Shown piece after piece: positions 42,198-50,982 of a DNA stretch of 64,000 bases. Origin of the DNA: Luteimicrobium sp042670205 (GTDB taxonomy: Bacteria; Actinomycetota; Actinomycetes; Actinomycetales; Cellulomonadaceae). Location: NCBI RefSeq assembly GCF_042670205.1, contig NZ_JBHUWD010000002.1, positions 62,001 through 126,000 of the forward strand. The letters run 5' to 3'. The first letter of the stretch is position 1; every line of letters starts with the position of its first letter. The translations under genes and the position numbers were made by a program. Under the pieces are notes generated by a model. It saw only the letters and a list, made by a program, of their open reading frames with translations. It was not told where the DNA came from and did not search any database.

Positions 42198-43592
42198 GTG
42201 AGGATCAGCGTGGTCGGCTGCGGCTACCTCGGCGCCGTGCACGCCGCCGCGCTCGCCGAGCTCGGCCACCACGTCGTCGGCCTCGACACGGACGCGGCGC
42301 TCGTCGCGGCGCTCGAGGAGGCGCGACCGCCGTTCTACGAGCCCGGGTTCGACGACCTCCTGCACCGCGCCCGGGACCGCGGGCGGCTCCGCTTCACGAC
42401 CGACCCGGCGGCGCTCGCGGGCGCGCGCGTGCACTTCGTCTGCGTGGGCACGCCCGAGGGCGACGGCGGTGCGGCGGACCTGCGGTACGTCGACGCGGCG
42501 CTGGCAGAGCTCGCGCCGTCCCTGCGACCCGGCGACCTGGTCGTCGGCAAGTCGACGGTCCCGGTCGGCACGGCACGGGGGCTCGCGGGCCTCGTGCCGG
42601 CGAGCGTGGGGCTCGCGTGGAACCCGGAGTTCCTGCGGGAGGGCCACGCGGTCGCCGACACGCTGCGCCCGGACCGGCTCGTGTACGGGGCCGAGGGGCC
42701 GCGAGCGGCCGAGGCGGTCGGCATGCTCGACGACGTCTACCGCCCGCTGCTGGCGGCCGGGGTCCCGCGCCTGGTGGTGGACCTGCCGACGGCGGAGCTC
42801 GCGAAGGTCGCCGCGAACGCCTTCCTCGCGACCAAGGTCTCGTTCGCGAACGCGATGGCCGAGGTCTGCGCCGCCGCGGGCGGCGACGCGGTGGCGCTGA
42901 CGCGGATCCTCGGGCGGGACCCCCGGATCGGTCCCGCGCACCTCGGGGCGGGCCTCGGGTTCGGGGGGAGCTGCCTGCCCAAGGACGTGCGCGCGTTCGC
43001 GGTCCGCGCCGAGGAGCTGGGCGCGCCCGGGGCCGCGGCGCTGCTGCACGACGTGGACGCCCTCAACGACCAGGCGCTCGCGCGCGTCGCGGCGCTCGTC
43101 GAGGCCGGGCTGGCGGGCGCCTCTGGTCGCCGGGTCGCGGTGCTCGGCGCGGCCTTCAAGCCCGACAGCGACGACGTGCGCTGCTCGCCCGCCCTGGCGC
43201 TCGCGGGGACCCTCCGGGACGGGGGAGCGGACGTCGTCGTGACGGACCCCCGGGCGCTCGACCGCGCCCGTGCCGCCGCACCCGGACTGGCCTGCGCGAC
43301 GACGGTCGACGAGACCGTCCGGGGCGCCGACGTCGTGGTCCTGGCGACCGAGTGGGACGAGTACCGGGCCCTGGACCCGGCCCGGCTGGGCCGGCTCGCC
43401 GCACGCCGCGTCCTCGTCGACGCGCGGCACGCCGTCGACGCCGACGGCTGGCGCGACGCGGGCTGGCGAGTGCTGGCCCCGGGCCGGACCGAGCCGCGCC
43501 GCCCCGGGGCAGGGGCGACGCGGCCGCGCGGCGTCGGCGGTCAGAAGACGGGCTTGCCGCCCGTCACGCCGAGGACCGTCCCGGACACGTAG
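42198..43592 (+). CDS. UDP-glucose 6-dehydrogenase
   Basis: 464 residues. NAD-binding GCGYLGAVHA at the start, GTPEGDGGAADL, NPEFLREG, and the catalytic Cys in GLGFGGSCLPKD (about 258). It oxidises UDP-glucose to UDP-glucuronate. The GTG at 42198 opens directly with the conserved VRISVVGCGYLG. The last 40 or so residues are Arg/Pro-rich and overlap the convergent SDR gene by 52 bases, so the C-terminus is probably a non-conserved tail. It would feed the UXS-like enzyme at 31421. Confidence 0.92.
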   Translation: MRISVVGCGYLGAVHAAALAELGHHVVGLDTDAALVAALEEARPPFYEPGFDDLLHRARDRGRLRFTTDPAALAGARVHFVCVGTPEGDGGAADLRYVDAALAELAPSLRPGDLVVGKSTVPVGTARGLAGLVPASVGLAWNPEFLREGHAVADTLRPDRLVYGAEGPRAAEAVGMLDDVYRPLLAAGVPRLVVDLPTAELAKVAANAFLATKVSFANAMAEVCAAAGGDAVALTRILGRDPRIGPAHLGAGLGFGGSCLPKDVRAFAVRAEELGAPGAAALLHDVDALNDQALARVAALVEAGLAGASGRRVAVLGAAFKPDSDDVRCSPALALAGTLRDGGADVVVTDPRALDRARAAAPGLACATTVDETVRGADVVVLATEWDEYRALDPARLGRLAARRVLVDARHAVDADGWRDAGWRVLAPGRTEPRRPGAGATRPRGVGGQKTGLPPVTPRTVPDT

Positions 43593-44401
43593 CTCGCGTC
43601 GCCCTCCGAGGCGAGGAACACGAACGCGGGCGCGCACTCGGCCGGCTGGCCCGCGCGGCCGAGCGGCGTGTCGGCGCCGAACTTCTCGACGTGGTCGGGC
43701 GGCTGGGTGGCGGGCTGCAGCGGCGTCCAGATCGGGCCGGGCGCGACCGCGTTGACGCGGATCCCGCGGGGACCGAGCTGCGCGGCCAGGTTCACGGTGA
43801 CGTTGTTGATCGCCGCCTTGGTCGCGGCGTAGTCGACGAGCGCCGGGGACGGCTCGTACGCCTGGATCGACGACACGTTGATGATCGAGCTCCCGCGCTG
43901 CAGGTGGCGCAGCGCCTCGTGCGTGATCCAGAAGAGCGCGTAGAGGTTCGTCTTGAGGACGCGGTCCAGCTCGTCCGTCGTGAGGTCGTCGATCGACTCC
44001 CGACGCGCGGCCTGGAAGCCCGCGTTGTTCACGACGACGTCGAGGCCGCCCAGCTCCTCGGCGGCCTGGCCCACGATGTCGCGCGCCGACCGCTCGTCAC
44101 GCAGGTCGCCGGGCAGGAGCACGGCGTTGCGGCCCGCCTCCCGGACCCAGTGCGCCGTCGCGTCGGCGTCGTCCTGCTCCTCGGGCATGAACGCGATCGC
44201 GACGTCGGCGCCCTCGCGCGCGAACGCGATCGCGACGGCGCGGCCGATCCCCGAGTCGCCGCCGGTGATGAGGGCGCGGCGGCCGTCGAGCCGGCCGTGG
44301 CCGACGTAGCTCTGCTCGCCGTGGTCGGGCTCGGGCGACATGGCGCCGGTCAGGCCGGGGGGCTCCTGCTGCTGGGCGGGGAAGGGGGTCTCGTCGGGCA
44401 T
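43541..44401 (-). CDS. SDR oxidoreductase, YghA/Gsp39 type
   Basis: 286 residues. A polar leader (1-40: PFPAQQQEPPGLTG) is followed by ITGGDSGIGRAVA, NNAGFQ and YAATKAAINNV with catalytic Tyr-Lys, and the end VLGVTGGKPVF. This layout, with the long N-terminus, is that of the general-stress SDR group. NADP-dependent reduction of an unknown carbonyl. Confidence 0.87.
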   Translation of the reverse strand: MPDETPFPAQQQEPPGLTGAMSPEPDHGEQSYVGHGRLDGRRALITGGDSGIGRAVAIAFAREGADVAIAFMPEEQDDADATAHWVREAGRNAVLLPGDLRDERSARDIVGQAAEELGGLDVVVNNAGFQAARRESIDDLTTDELDRVLKTNLYALFWITHEALRHLQRGSSIINVSSIQAYEPSPALVDYAATKAAINNVTVNLAAQLGPRGIRVNAVAPGPIWTPLQPATQPPDHVEKFGADTPLGRAGQPAECAPAFVFLASEGDASYVSGTVLGVTGGKPVF

Positions 44402-44453
44402 GGTGGGCTCCTCGGTCACGGGCGTGCGGGCCCCTCCTCGACCCGGTCCCAGG

Positions 44454-45992
44454 CTAGGGACGGCGTGAGCGGTTCGCACGCGGGCCGTCGTCCGCGGCGA
44501 CGTCCGGTCCGTCGCCGTCCTCTTCCTCCGCGTCCTTCGCCGTGAGGGGCGTCGCGACGTCCTCGAGCGACTTCTGCTCGGCGCCCACGCCGAGGAAGAG
44601 CGCGACGACGCCGCCCACGACCATGAGCGCGGCCCCCACGTAGTAGCCGACCGCGATCCCCGTGATGTCGTGCTGGGCGCTCGCCGAGTCGATGAGCCGG
44701 CCGAAGACGAGGGGGCCCGTGATCCCGCCGACGGCCGTCCCGACGGCGTAGAAGAACGCGATGCACAGCGCCCGGGTCTCGAGCGGGAAGACCTCGCTCG
44801 CCGTGAGGTACGCCGAGCTCGCGCCCGCCGAGGCGACGAAGAACACGGCCATGCCGAACACGGTGAGCGTGACGGCGGTGAGGCTGCCGAGCATGATCCC
44901 GGCGACCGCGAGGAGCACCCCCGAGACGAGGTACGTCGCGGAGATCATCGGGACGCGGCCGACCTTGTCGAACAGCGGCGCGAGCACGAGCGCCCCGACG
45001 AAGTTGCTGACGGCGAACAGCGCCAGGTAGACACCCGTCTGCCCGACGCCGAGGAACGTCTGGAGCGTGTCGCCGTAGGTGAAGAAGAACGCGTTGTAGA
45101 GGAACGCCTGGCCGACGAACAGGGCCAGGCAGAGCACGGTCCGGCGCGGATACTCCGAGAACACGGTCCGCGCGATCCGGCCCAGGCCGATCGTGCGGCG
45201 CTGCCGGACGGTGATGGCGTCGTCGTCGGGCACGTCGGCCAGCTCGTCGCCGGTCTGCTCGCGCACGGCGTCCTCGACGTCGGCGACGATGCGCTCGCCG
45301 TCCTTCTCGTGCCCGTGGACGAACAGCCAGCGGGGGCTCTCGGGCACGTTGCGCCGGACGAACAGGATCACCAGCCCGAGGGTCGCGCCCAGCGCGAAGC
45401 ACAGGCGCCAGCCGAGGCCGGCCGGGACGAGGTTCGGGTCCAGCAGGGGGATGGTCACGAGGGCGCCACCGGCTGCCCCGAGCCAGTAGGACCCGTTGAT
45501 CGCGATGTCGGTCCTGCCGCGGAAGCGCGCCGGGATGAGCTCGTCGACGGCCGAGTTCACGGCCGCGTACTCGCCGCCGATGCCCGCGCCCGTGACGATC
45601 CGGCACGCGAAGTACATGAGCGGGCTCACGGAGAAGGCGGTCGCCACGGTCCCGACGAGGTAGACCGCGAGGGTGATCATGAACAGCTTCTTGCGGCCGA
45701 AGCGGTCGGTGAGCTGGCCGAACAGCAGCGCGCCCACGCACGCTCCCGCGACGTAGACCGCGCCGGCGAGGCCGATGTCGCTGCTCGTGAGCCCGAGCCC
45801 GTCCGACGACGACTTGAGCGCCGCGGACAGGTTGCCGACGATCGTGACCTCGAGCCCGTCGAGCACCCACACGGTGCCGAGCCCGACGACGATCATCCAG
45901 TGCCAGCGGGCCCACGGCAGCCGGTCGAGCCGCGCGGGGACGGTCGTCGTGATGGTGCCGAGCTCGGACCTGTCGTCGGACGTCGTCGTCAT
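44454..45992 (-). CDS. MFS transporter, sugar-porter type
   Basis: 512 residues, twelve helices. The GQLTDRFGRKK loop between helices 2 and 3 and PESPRWLFVHGHEKDGE after helix 6 are sugar-porter/metabolite:H+ symporter motifs. A charged loop (about 255-285) divides the halves and an acidic tail ends the protein. The substrate may be a sugar or organic acid. ATG at 45992 is preferred over the upstream in-frame start at 46001. Confidence 0.85.
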   Translation of the reverse strand: MTTTSDDRSELGTITTTVPARLDRLPWARWHWMIVVGLGTVWVLDGLEVTIVGNLSAALKSSSDGLGLTSSDIGLAGAVYVAGACVGALLFGQLTDRFGRKKLFMITLAVYLVGTVATAFSVSPLMYFACRIVTGAGIGGEYAAVNSAVDELIPARFRGRTDIAINGSYWLGAAGGALVTIPLLDPNLVPAGLGWRLCFALGATLGLVILFVRRNVPESPRWLFVHGHEKDGERIVADVEDAVREQTGDELADVPDDDAITVRQRRTIGLGRIARTVFSEYPRRTVLCLALFVGQAFLYNAFFFTYGDTLQTFLGVGQTGVYLALFAVSNFVGALVLAPLFDKVGRVPMISATYLVSGVLLAVAGIMLGSLTAVTLTVFGMAVFFVASAGASSAYLTASEVFPLETRALCIAFFYAVGTAVGGITGPLVFGRLIDSASAQHDITGIAVGYYVGAALMVVGGVVALFLGVGAEQKSLEDVATPLTAKDAEEEDGDGPDVAADDGPRANRSRRP

Positions 45993-46108
45993 GCAGCCCA
46001 CGGTAGGGACGGCGGCGCGCTACGCACGTCCGGCCGCCCGGGCCGAGCGAGCGGGGACGCGGAGCGTCCGGAGGTGCGCAGCGCACCGCCCCTCCGTAGC
46101 GTCGGAGC

Positions 46109-46327
46109 ATGAGCCAGACCTTCACGTACCGCGCCGTCCTGTCGGGCGGCATGCAGTCCGCCCACCAGATCGGCTCCTCGTTCGAGGCCACGGCCGACGA
46201 GGCCCCCGCGCGCCTCGACGCGCTGCTCTCCGAGAACTGGCAGGAGCCCGGCGCGCTCGTCCGGCTGCAGCGCGCCGGCGAGCAGGGCTGGGAGGACACC
46301 GGCATCGAGGTCGCCGTCGACGACTAG
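46109..46327 (+). CDS. Small hypothetical protein
   Basis: 72 residues. CGGAG just before the ATG, host-like codon use. Predicted mixed alpha/beta with FTYRAVLSGG and an acidic end. I do not recognise a family. Its stop overlaps the convergent XRE gene by 4 bases. Confidence 0.55.
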   Translation: MSQTFTYRAVLSGGMQSAHQIGSSFEATADEAPARLDALLSENWQEPGALVRLQRAGEQGWEDTGIEVAVDD

Positions 46328-47250
46328 CGGGCGGGCACCCGGACCCGGGTGCCCTCGGCCCCCGCCGCCTCGTCCGCCTGTGCGCCCAGGTCGTCCTGCG
46401 ACGTCCACGCCGGCGCGGCGCCCACCAGGGCGTCGAGGCGCTCGAGCCGCTGGCGGGAGACGTCGTCGGCGGGCGTCAGGACGATGAGCCGGTCCCCGCG
46501 CTCGCGGTCGAGCCACAGGCTCTGGAAGTGCACGTCCACCCGCCCGACCCGCGGGGACCGGTAGCGCCGCAGCGACGTCCGGTCGCCCGCGACGTCGTAG
46601 GAGTCCCAGAACCGCGCGAACTCGGACGAGCTCTCCCGGAGACGGTCCAGCAGCGCGTGCCAGCGCGGGTCGTCGCGGTGCTCGGGCTCGCGCCCGCGCA
46701 GGCGCGCGACGATCTCGCGGAGCACCACCTCGTCGTCCACCAAGGCCTCGCGCCACCGGCGGTCGGTGAACATGAGCCAGGCGCAGTTGCGGTCCTCGGG
46801 CGGGTAGGCGTCGAGGTCGGCGAAGAAGTACCGGTACGCACGGTTGGACGCGACGAGGTCGTAGCACTCGGTCTGCACGGCGGCGGGGAACGGCAGGAGC
46901 TGGGCGAGCACGGCGACGTGCTCGGGCCGCACGCGGGTGGGCGCGGGACGCCGGGTCTCGGGGGCCCGGCCGGCGAGCGCCAGGAGGTGGCGGCGCTCCG
47001 CGGCGTCGAGCCGCAGCACCCGCGCGACCGCCGCGAGGACCTGGTCGGAGGCGTTCCGCGCCCGGCCCTGCTCGAGCCACGTGTACCAGGTCACGCCGAC
47101 ACCGGCCAGCTGCGCTACCTCCTCGCGGCGCAGGCCGGGCGTCCGCCGCCGGCCCCCGGGCGGCAGCCCGACGTCGCCGGGCGAGACCCGTCCGCGGCGC
47201 TCGCGCAGGAACGCGCCCAGTGCGGCCCGGTCGGGGGCGACGGTCGTCAT
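46324..47250 (-). CDS. XRE-family regulator with MmyB-like ligand domain
   Basis: 308 residues: a helix-turn-helix (about 8-85; RRRTPGLRREEVAQLAGVGVTWYTWLEQGR) and an MmyB-like C-terminal domain (about 105-280) with NRAYRYFFADLDAYPPEDRN. This pair is common in actinobacteria next to the oxidoreductase or transporter gene it represses. It is divergent from an MFS exporter with two TGGTACCA palindromes between them. Confidence 0.88.
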   Translation of the reverse strand: MTTVAPDRAALGAFLRERRGRVSPGDVGLPPGGRRRTPGLRREEVAQLAGVGVTWYTWLEQGRARNASDQVLAAVARVLRLDAAERRHLLALAGRAPETRRPAPTRVRPEHVAVLAQLLPFPAAVQTECYDLVASNRAYRYFFADLDAYPPEDRNCAWLMFTDRRWREALVDDEVVLREIVARLRGREPEHRDDPRWHALLDRLRESSSEFARFWDSYDVAGDRTSLRRYRSPRVGRVDVHFQSLWLDRERGDRLIVLTPADDVSRQRLERLDALVGAAPAWTSQDDLGAQADEAAGAEGTRVRVPAR

Positions 47251-47293
47251 GGTCCCAGTCTCGCCGGTCGCCGTGACCGCAGCCAGGTGGTGC

Positions 47294-47326
47294 TGGTACC
47301 ACGATCACCAGGCTCCTGGTACCAGG
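47294..47326. promoter_or_regulatory. Twin TGGTACCA palindromes, candidate operators
   Basis: TGGTACCA at 47294-47301 and the longer CCTGGTACCAGG at 47315-47326, about 23 bases centre to centre (close to two helical turns), in the gap between the divergent XRE regulator and MFS genes. Likely binding sites of the regulator. Confidence 0.6.
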
Positions 47327-47353
47327 ATCGCCGTGCCCGGGATCGTCGACGGC

Positions 47354-48817
47354 ATGACCACCACCACGTCACGCACGGTCCACCGTGCAGCCTCCGTGGA
47401 CGCCGTCCCGCAGGCCGCGCGCGCGCTCACGGGGCTCGGCCTCGCCGTCCTGCTCGTCGCCTACCTCCCGGTCAACATGACCTTCGGGTCGGTCAACGTC
47501 CTCGCGCCCGCCATCACCGCCGACCTCGGTGCGGCGACCTCGGGGGGCCAGCTCGTCCTGTCCGCGTACACGACGACGTTCGCCGCGACCCTCGTCGTGG
47601 CGGGCCGGCTGGGCGACCGCTACGGGCGCCGTCGTCTTCTCGCCGTCGGGCTGGGCGGCTTCGCCGCGCTGTCGGCCGCGGCCGCGCTCGCACCCTCGCT
47701 CGTCGTCCTCGTCGCGCTCCGGGCGGCGCTCGGGATCGCCGCGGGACTGTTCACGCCCCAGGTCCTGTCGACCATCCAGGCCACGGCGCCGGGCCGCCTG
47801 CGCGCGCTCGGTGTCACGCTCTTCACCGCCGTGAGCGGCTGCGCGACGATCGTCGGCCAGGTGCTCGCGGGCGCCGTCTCCGGCCTGGCCGGCGACCACC
47901 TGTGCTGGCGCCTGGTGCAGGTGGCCACCGGGGCGATCGCCGTCCTCGCCCTGACCGCGCTGCGTGCGGTGCCGGAGTCGCGCTCGACGGCGCCCCTGGC
48001 CCTCGACCTGCGCGGCGCGGGCCTGCTCGGTGCGAGCCTGCTGCTGGTCGTGGTCCCCCTCACGCTCGGGTCGTCGGCCGGGTGGCCGCCGGTGCTGGTC
48101 ACGATGCTCGTGGCGGGCTGCGCCCTGCTGGGGACCTTCGTGCGGTCGCAGCGCGCCGCCGAGCGGCGCGGCGAGCTGCCCGTCGTCCCGCCGAGCGTGC
48201 TCCGGACGCCGGCTGTCCGGCAGGGCCTGGTCATGACGCTGCTGTTCTTCACGGGCTACGGCGCGTTCCTCTACGAGATGTCGTCCTTCGCGCAGCGGGG
48301 CCTCGGCGCAGACGCCTGGGGCACGGTCGTCCTGCTCCTCGGCTTCGGTGCGGGCTTCGTCGCGACCGCGCTCGCGCTGCCCCTCGTCGAGCGCCGGGCG
48401 GGACGCTGGACGATGACGGGGGCCGCGACCGCGCAGGCGCTCGTCCTGGCCGCGCTCGCCGGCGTCGTCGGTACCGGGCACGGCGGGACGGCCCTCGTCG
48501 TGCAGCCCCTGCTCGTGACGCTCGGCGCCGCGCAGGCGCTCATGTACGGCCCCGTGCTCCGGACCGTCCTGTCCCGGACGCCCACGTGGGCCGCCGGGGT
48601 CGCGGGCGGCTTGTTCACGACGCTGCAGCAGCTCGGCCTCGGCCTGGGCGTCGCGCTGCTGGGAGGGCTCTTCCAGAGCGTGTCCGGCCGGGCGGCGGCG
48701 GGCACCGCGACCGGTGTCGCGCGGGGCTTCGCGGTGGCGGTGGTGGTGCAGGCCGGCCTCGCGCTCGCGTTCGCGGCGCTCGCGACCCGCATCGCCCGCG
48801 CGGACCGGGAGGCGTAG
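47354..48817 (+). CDS. MFS drug exporter, DHA2-like
   Basis: 487 residues with about fourteen hydrophobic segments. GRLGDRYGRRR follows helix 2, and a GCATIVGQVLAGAV segment fits the antiporter motif of drug:H+ exporters. Likely extrudes a toxic compound sensed by the divergent XRE regulator. The F420 oxidoreductase gene follows 27 bases later in the same direction. Confidence 0.85.
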   Translation: MTTTTSRTVHRAASVDAVPQAARALTGLGLAVLLVAYLPVNMTFGSVNVLAPAITADLGAATSGGQLVLSAYTTTFAATLVVAGRLGDRYGRRRLLAVGLGGFAALSAAAALAPSLVVLVALRAALGIAAGLFTPQVLSTIQATAPGRLRALGVTLFTAVSGCATIVGQVLAGAVSGLAGDHLCWRLVQVATGAIAVLALTALRAVPESRSTAPLALDLRGAGLLGASLLLVVVPLTLGSSAGWPPVLVTMLVAGCALLGTFVRSQRAAERRGELPVVPPSVLRTPAVRQGLVMTLLFFTGYGAFLYEMSSFAQRGLGADAWGTVVLLLGFGAGFVATALALPLVERRAGRWTMTGAATAQALVLAALAGVVGTGHGGTALVVQPLLVTLGAAQALMYGPVLRTVLSRTPTWAAGVAGGLFTTLQQLGLGLGVALLGGLFQSVSGRAAAGTATGVARGFAVAVVVQAGLALAFAALATRIARADREA

Positions 48818-48844
48818 CGGGACGCACCGCCCCACGATCGAGGC

Positions 48845-49828
48845 ATGACCCGTTTCGGCTACACCCTCATGACCGAGCAGTCCGGTCCCAAGGAGCTCGT
48901 GCGCTACGCGCAGGCCGCGGAGGACGTGGGCTTCGACTTCGAGGTGTCGAGCGACCACTCGTTCCCGTGGCTCGACACCCAGGGCCACGCGCCGTACGCG
49001 TGGACGTTGCTCGGCGCGGTCGCGCAGGTGACGTCGCGCGTCGACCTCATGACGTACGTGACGTGCCCGACCGTGCGCTACCACCCGGCCGTCGTCGCGC
49101 AGAAGGCCGCGACCCTCGGCGTGCTGTCCGACGGCCGGTTCACCCTCGGTCTGGGCGCGGGCGAGAACCTCAACGAGCACGTCGTGGGGGAGCGCTGGCC
49201 AGCGGTCGGGGAGCGGCACGACCTGCTCGCCGAGGCGCTCGAGATCGTCCGCCAGCTCCTGGCGGGCGGGACCGTCACCTGGGAGGGCGAGCACTTCCGC
49301 GTCGACTCGGCGCGCGTGTGGGACCTGCCGGACGACCCCGTCGAGGTCGCGGTGGCCGTCTCGGGCGACGCGTCGGTCCAGCGGTTCGCGCCGCTGGCCG
49401 ACCACCTCGTCGCGACCGAGCCCGACGGCGACCTCGTGTCCTCGTGGAACGACGAGCGCGCGTCCCTGGGGCTCGCCCCCACCCGCGCGATCGGCCAGAT
49501 CCCGATCTGCTGGGACACCGACCGGGACCGGGCCGTCGCGCGGGCGCACGAGCAGTTCCGCTGGTTCGGGCTCGGCTGGCCCGTCAACTCCAACCTGCCC
49601 ACCACGGAGGCCTTCCGGTCCGCGAGCCAGTTCGTCCGGCCCGACGACGTGGCCGCCTCGATCCCGTGCGGTCCGGACCTCGACGCGATCGTCGAGGCCG
49701 TGTCCGCCTACGGGCAGGCGGGGTTCACGGACGTCGCGCTCGTGCAGATCGGCGACGAGGGCCAGCAGGAGTTCCTGGACCAGGCCGCCGCGCCGCTCCT
49801 CGACCGGCTGCGCGCCGCGGAGGCCTGA
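48845..49828 (+). CDS. F420-dependent LLM-class oxidoreductase (TIGR03557-like)
   Basis: 327 residues, a bacterial luciferase-like TIM barrel. MTRFGYTLMTEQSGPKELV opens the protein; SSDHSFPW and GLGAGENLNEHVVGERWP are family blocks tied to F420 binding. Substrate unknown. Same strand as the MFS exporter and possibly co-transcribed. Presence of an F420 enzyme supports an actinobacterial host. Confidence 0.87.
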   Translation: MTRFGYTLMTEQSGPKELVRYAQAAEDVGFDFEVSSDHSFPWLDTQGHAPYAWTLLGAVAQVTSRVDLMTYVTCPTVRYHPAVVAQKAATLGVLSDGRFTLGLGAGENLNEHVVGERWPAVGERHDLLAEALEIVRQLLAGGTVTWEGEHFRVDSARVWDLPDDPVEVAVAVSGDASVQRFAPLADHLVATEPDGDLVSSWNDERASLGLAPTRAIGQIPICWDTDRDRAVARAHEQFRWFGLGWPVNSNLPTTEAFRSASQFVRPDDVAASIPCGPDLDAIVEAVSAYGQAGFTDVALVQIGDEGQQEFLDQAAAPLLDRLRAAEA

Positions 49829-49861
49829 CGACCGGGACGGCCACGACGCCCGGCCGGGCGG

Positions 49862-50083
49862 TCAGGCGTCCGCGTCGTCGTGCGGCGTGCCCTCGTCCCC
49901 GGTGCTCCGGGGGTTGAGGCTGTCGGGATCGGCGTCGGGGTCGCCCGTCCCGCCCGCGGAGCCACCCTGGGCCTGCGACCCGGTGCGGGGGTTGAGGGAC
50001 TCGGGATCGGCGTCCGGGTCCTGCGCGGGGTCGTAGTCCTCGCGGTCGTCGTCGGTCGGGCGGGTCTCGTCGTTCGTGCTCAT
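49862..50083 (-). CDS. Small acidic protein with two DPDADP-x-SLNPR repeats
   Basis: 73 residues, very rich in Asp, Pro and Gly and without hydrophobic core, so probably disordered. The unit DPDADPESLNPR is repeated as DPDADPDSLNPR, separated by a Gly-rich linker. I recognise no function. Confidence 0.55.
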   Translation of the reverse strand: MSTNDETRPTDDDREDYDPAQDPDADPESLNPRTGSQAQGGSAGGTGDPDADPDSLNPRSTGDEGTPHDDADA

Positions 50084-50288
50084 GGTCGTCTCCGCGTTCG
50101 CGCGACGCCGTCCGCTCCTCGACCGGCAGGACGGCGCTCGGCGTCGTCCTCCACCACGCTGGCACGGGCCGGGGGTGGTCGCAACGCCGACGCTGCCACG
50201 GCCCTCGGGCGCGTGACGGTGCGAGCGTGCGCCACCAGGCGCACGGTGGACGAGGGGCCGCGCGGGGCGGCCGGGGAAGGAGGTCGCC

Positions 50289-50975
50289 GTGGACGCGACC
50301 GGGACGGGTGCGCCGGCGCCCGGGGTGCTGTTCGACGTCGACGGCACGCTCGTCGACTCCAACTACCTGCAGGTCGCGGCCTGGCTGCGCGCGGTGCAGT
50401 CGGTCGGGCTCGACGCGCCGGCGTGGCGGCTGCACCGCGCGCTCGGACGGACGGGCCACGAGCTCGTCAAGGACGTCCTCGGCGAGGCCGGGATCGCGCG
50501 GTTCGACGAGATCTCGGCCGTGCACGCGGACGAGGTCGACGCGACGGCGGACCGGCTCCGGCGCACGCGCGGCGCCGCCGAGCTCGTCCGGGCAGTGGCC
50601 GCGCGCGGGGCCCGCACGGTCCTCGCGACGTCCGCGTCCCCCGACAGCCTCGAGGCACTGCGCCGCGTGCTCGAACTCGACGACGTCCTCGCGGCCGTGA
50701 CGTCCGCGGACGACGTCGAGCGCTCCAAGCCCCATCCCGAGCCGGTGCGGACCGCGCTGGAGGCGGGCGGCGTCGACCCGGAGCGTGCGGTGTTCGTGGG
50801 CGACAGCGTGTGGGACGTGCACGCGGCGGCCCGCGCGGGCCTGCCGTGCGTCGCGCTGCGCTGCGGAGGCGTGGGCGAGGCCGACCTGCGCGAGGCGGGT
50901 GCGGTCGAGGTCTACGACGACCCCGCGGACCTGCTCGACCACCTCGAGGACAGCGCGCTGCGCCGGGCCCTCTGA
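50289..50975 (+). CDS. HAD-superfamily hydrolase (phosphoglycolate phosphatase-like)
   Basis: 228 residues. Motif I FDVDGTLVDS (about 15-24), motif II ATSASPD, motif III Lys in RSKPHPEP and motif IV FVGDSVWD; a helical cap between I and II. It removes phosphate from a small metabolite. The GTG at 50289 has AAGGAGG upstream. The Asp nucleophile and acid are both present. Confidence 0.87.
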   Translation: MDATGTGAPAPGVLFDVDGTLVDSNYLQVAAWLRAVQSVGLDAPAWRLHRALGRTGHELVKDVLGEAGIARFDEISAVHADEVDATADRLRRTRGAAELVRAVAARGARTVLATSASPDSLEALRRVLELDDVLAAVTSADDVERSKPHPEPVRTALEAGGVDPERAVFVGDSVWDVHAAARAGLPCVALRCGGVGEADLREAGAVEVYDDPADLLDHLEDSALRRAL

Positions 50976-50982
50976 GGCGCGC

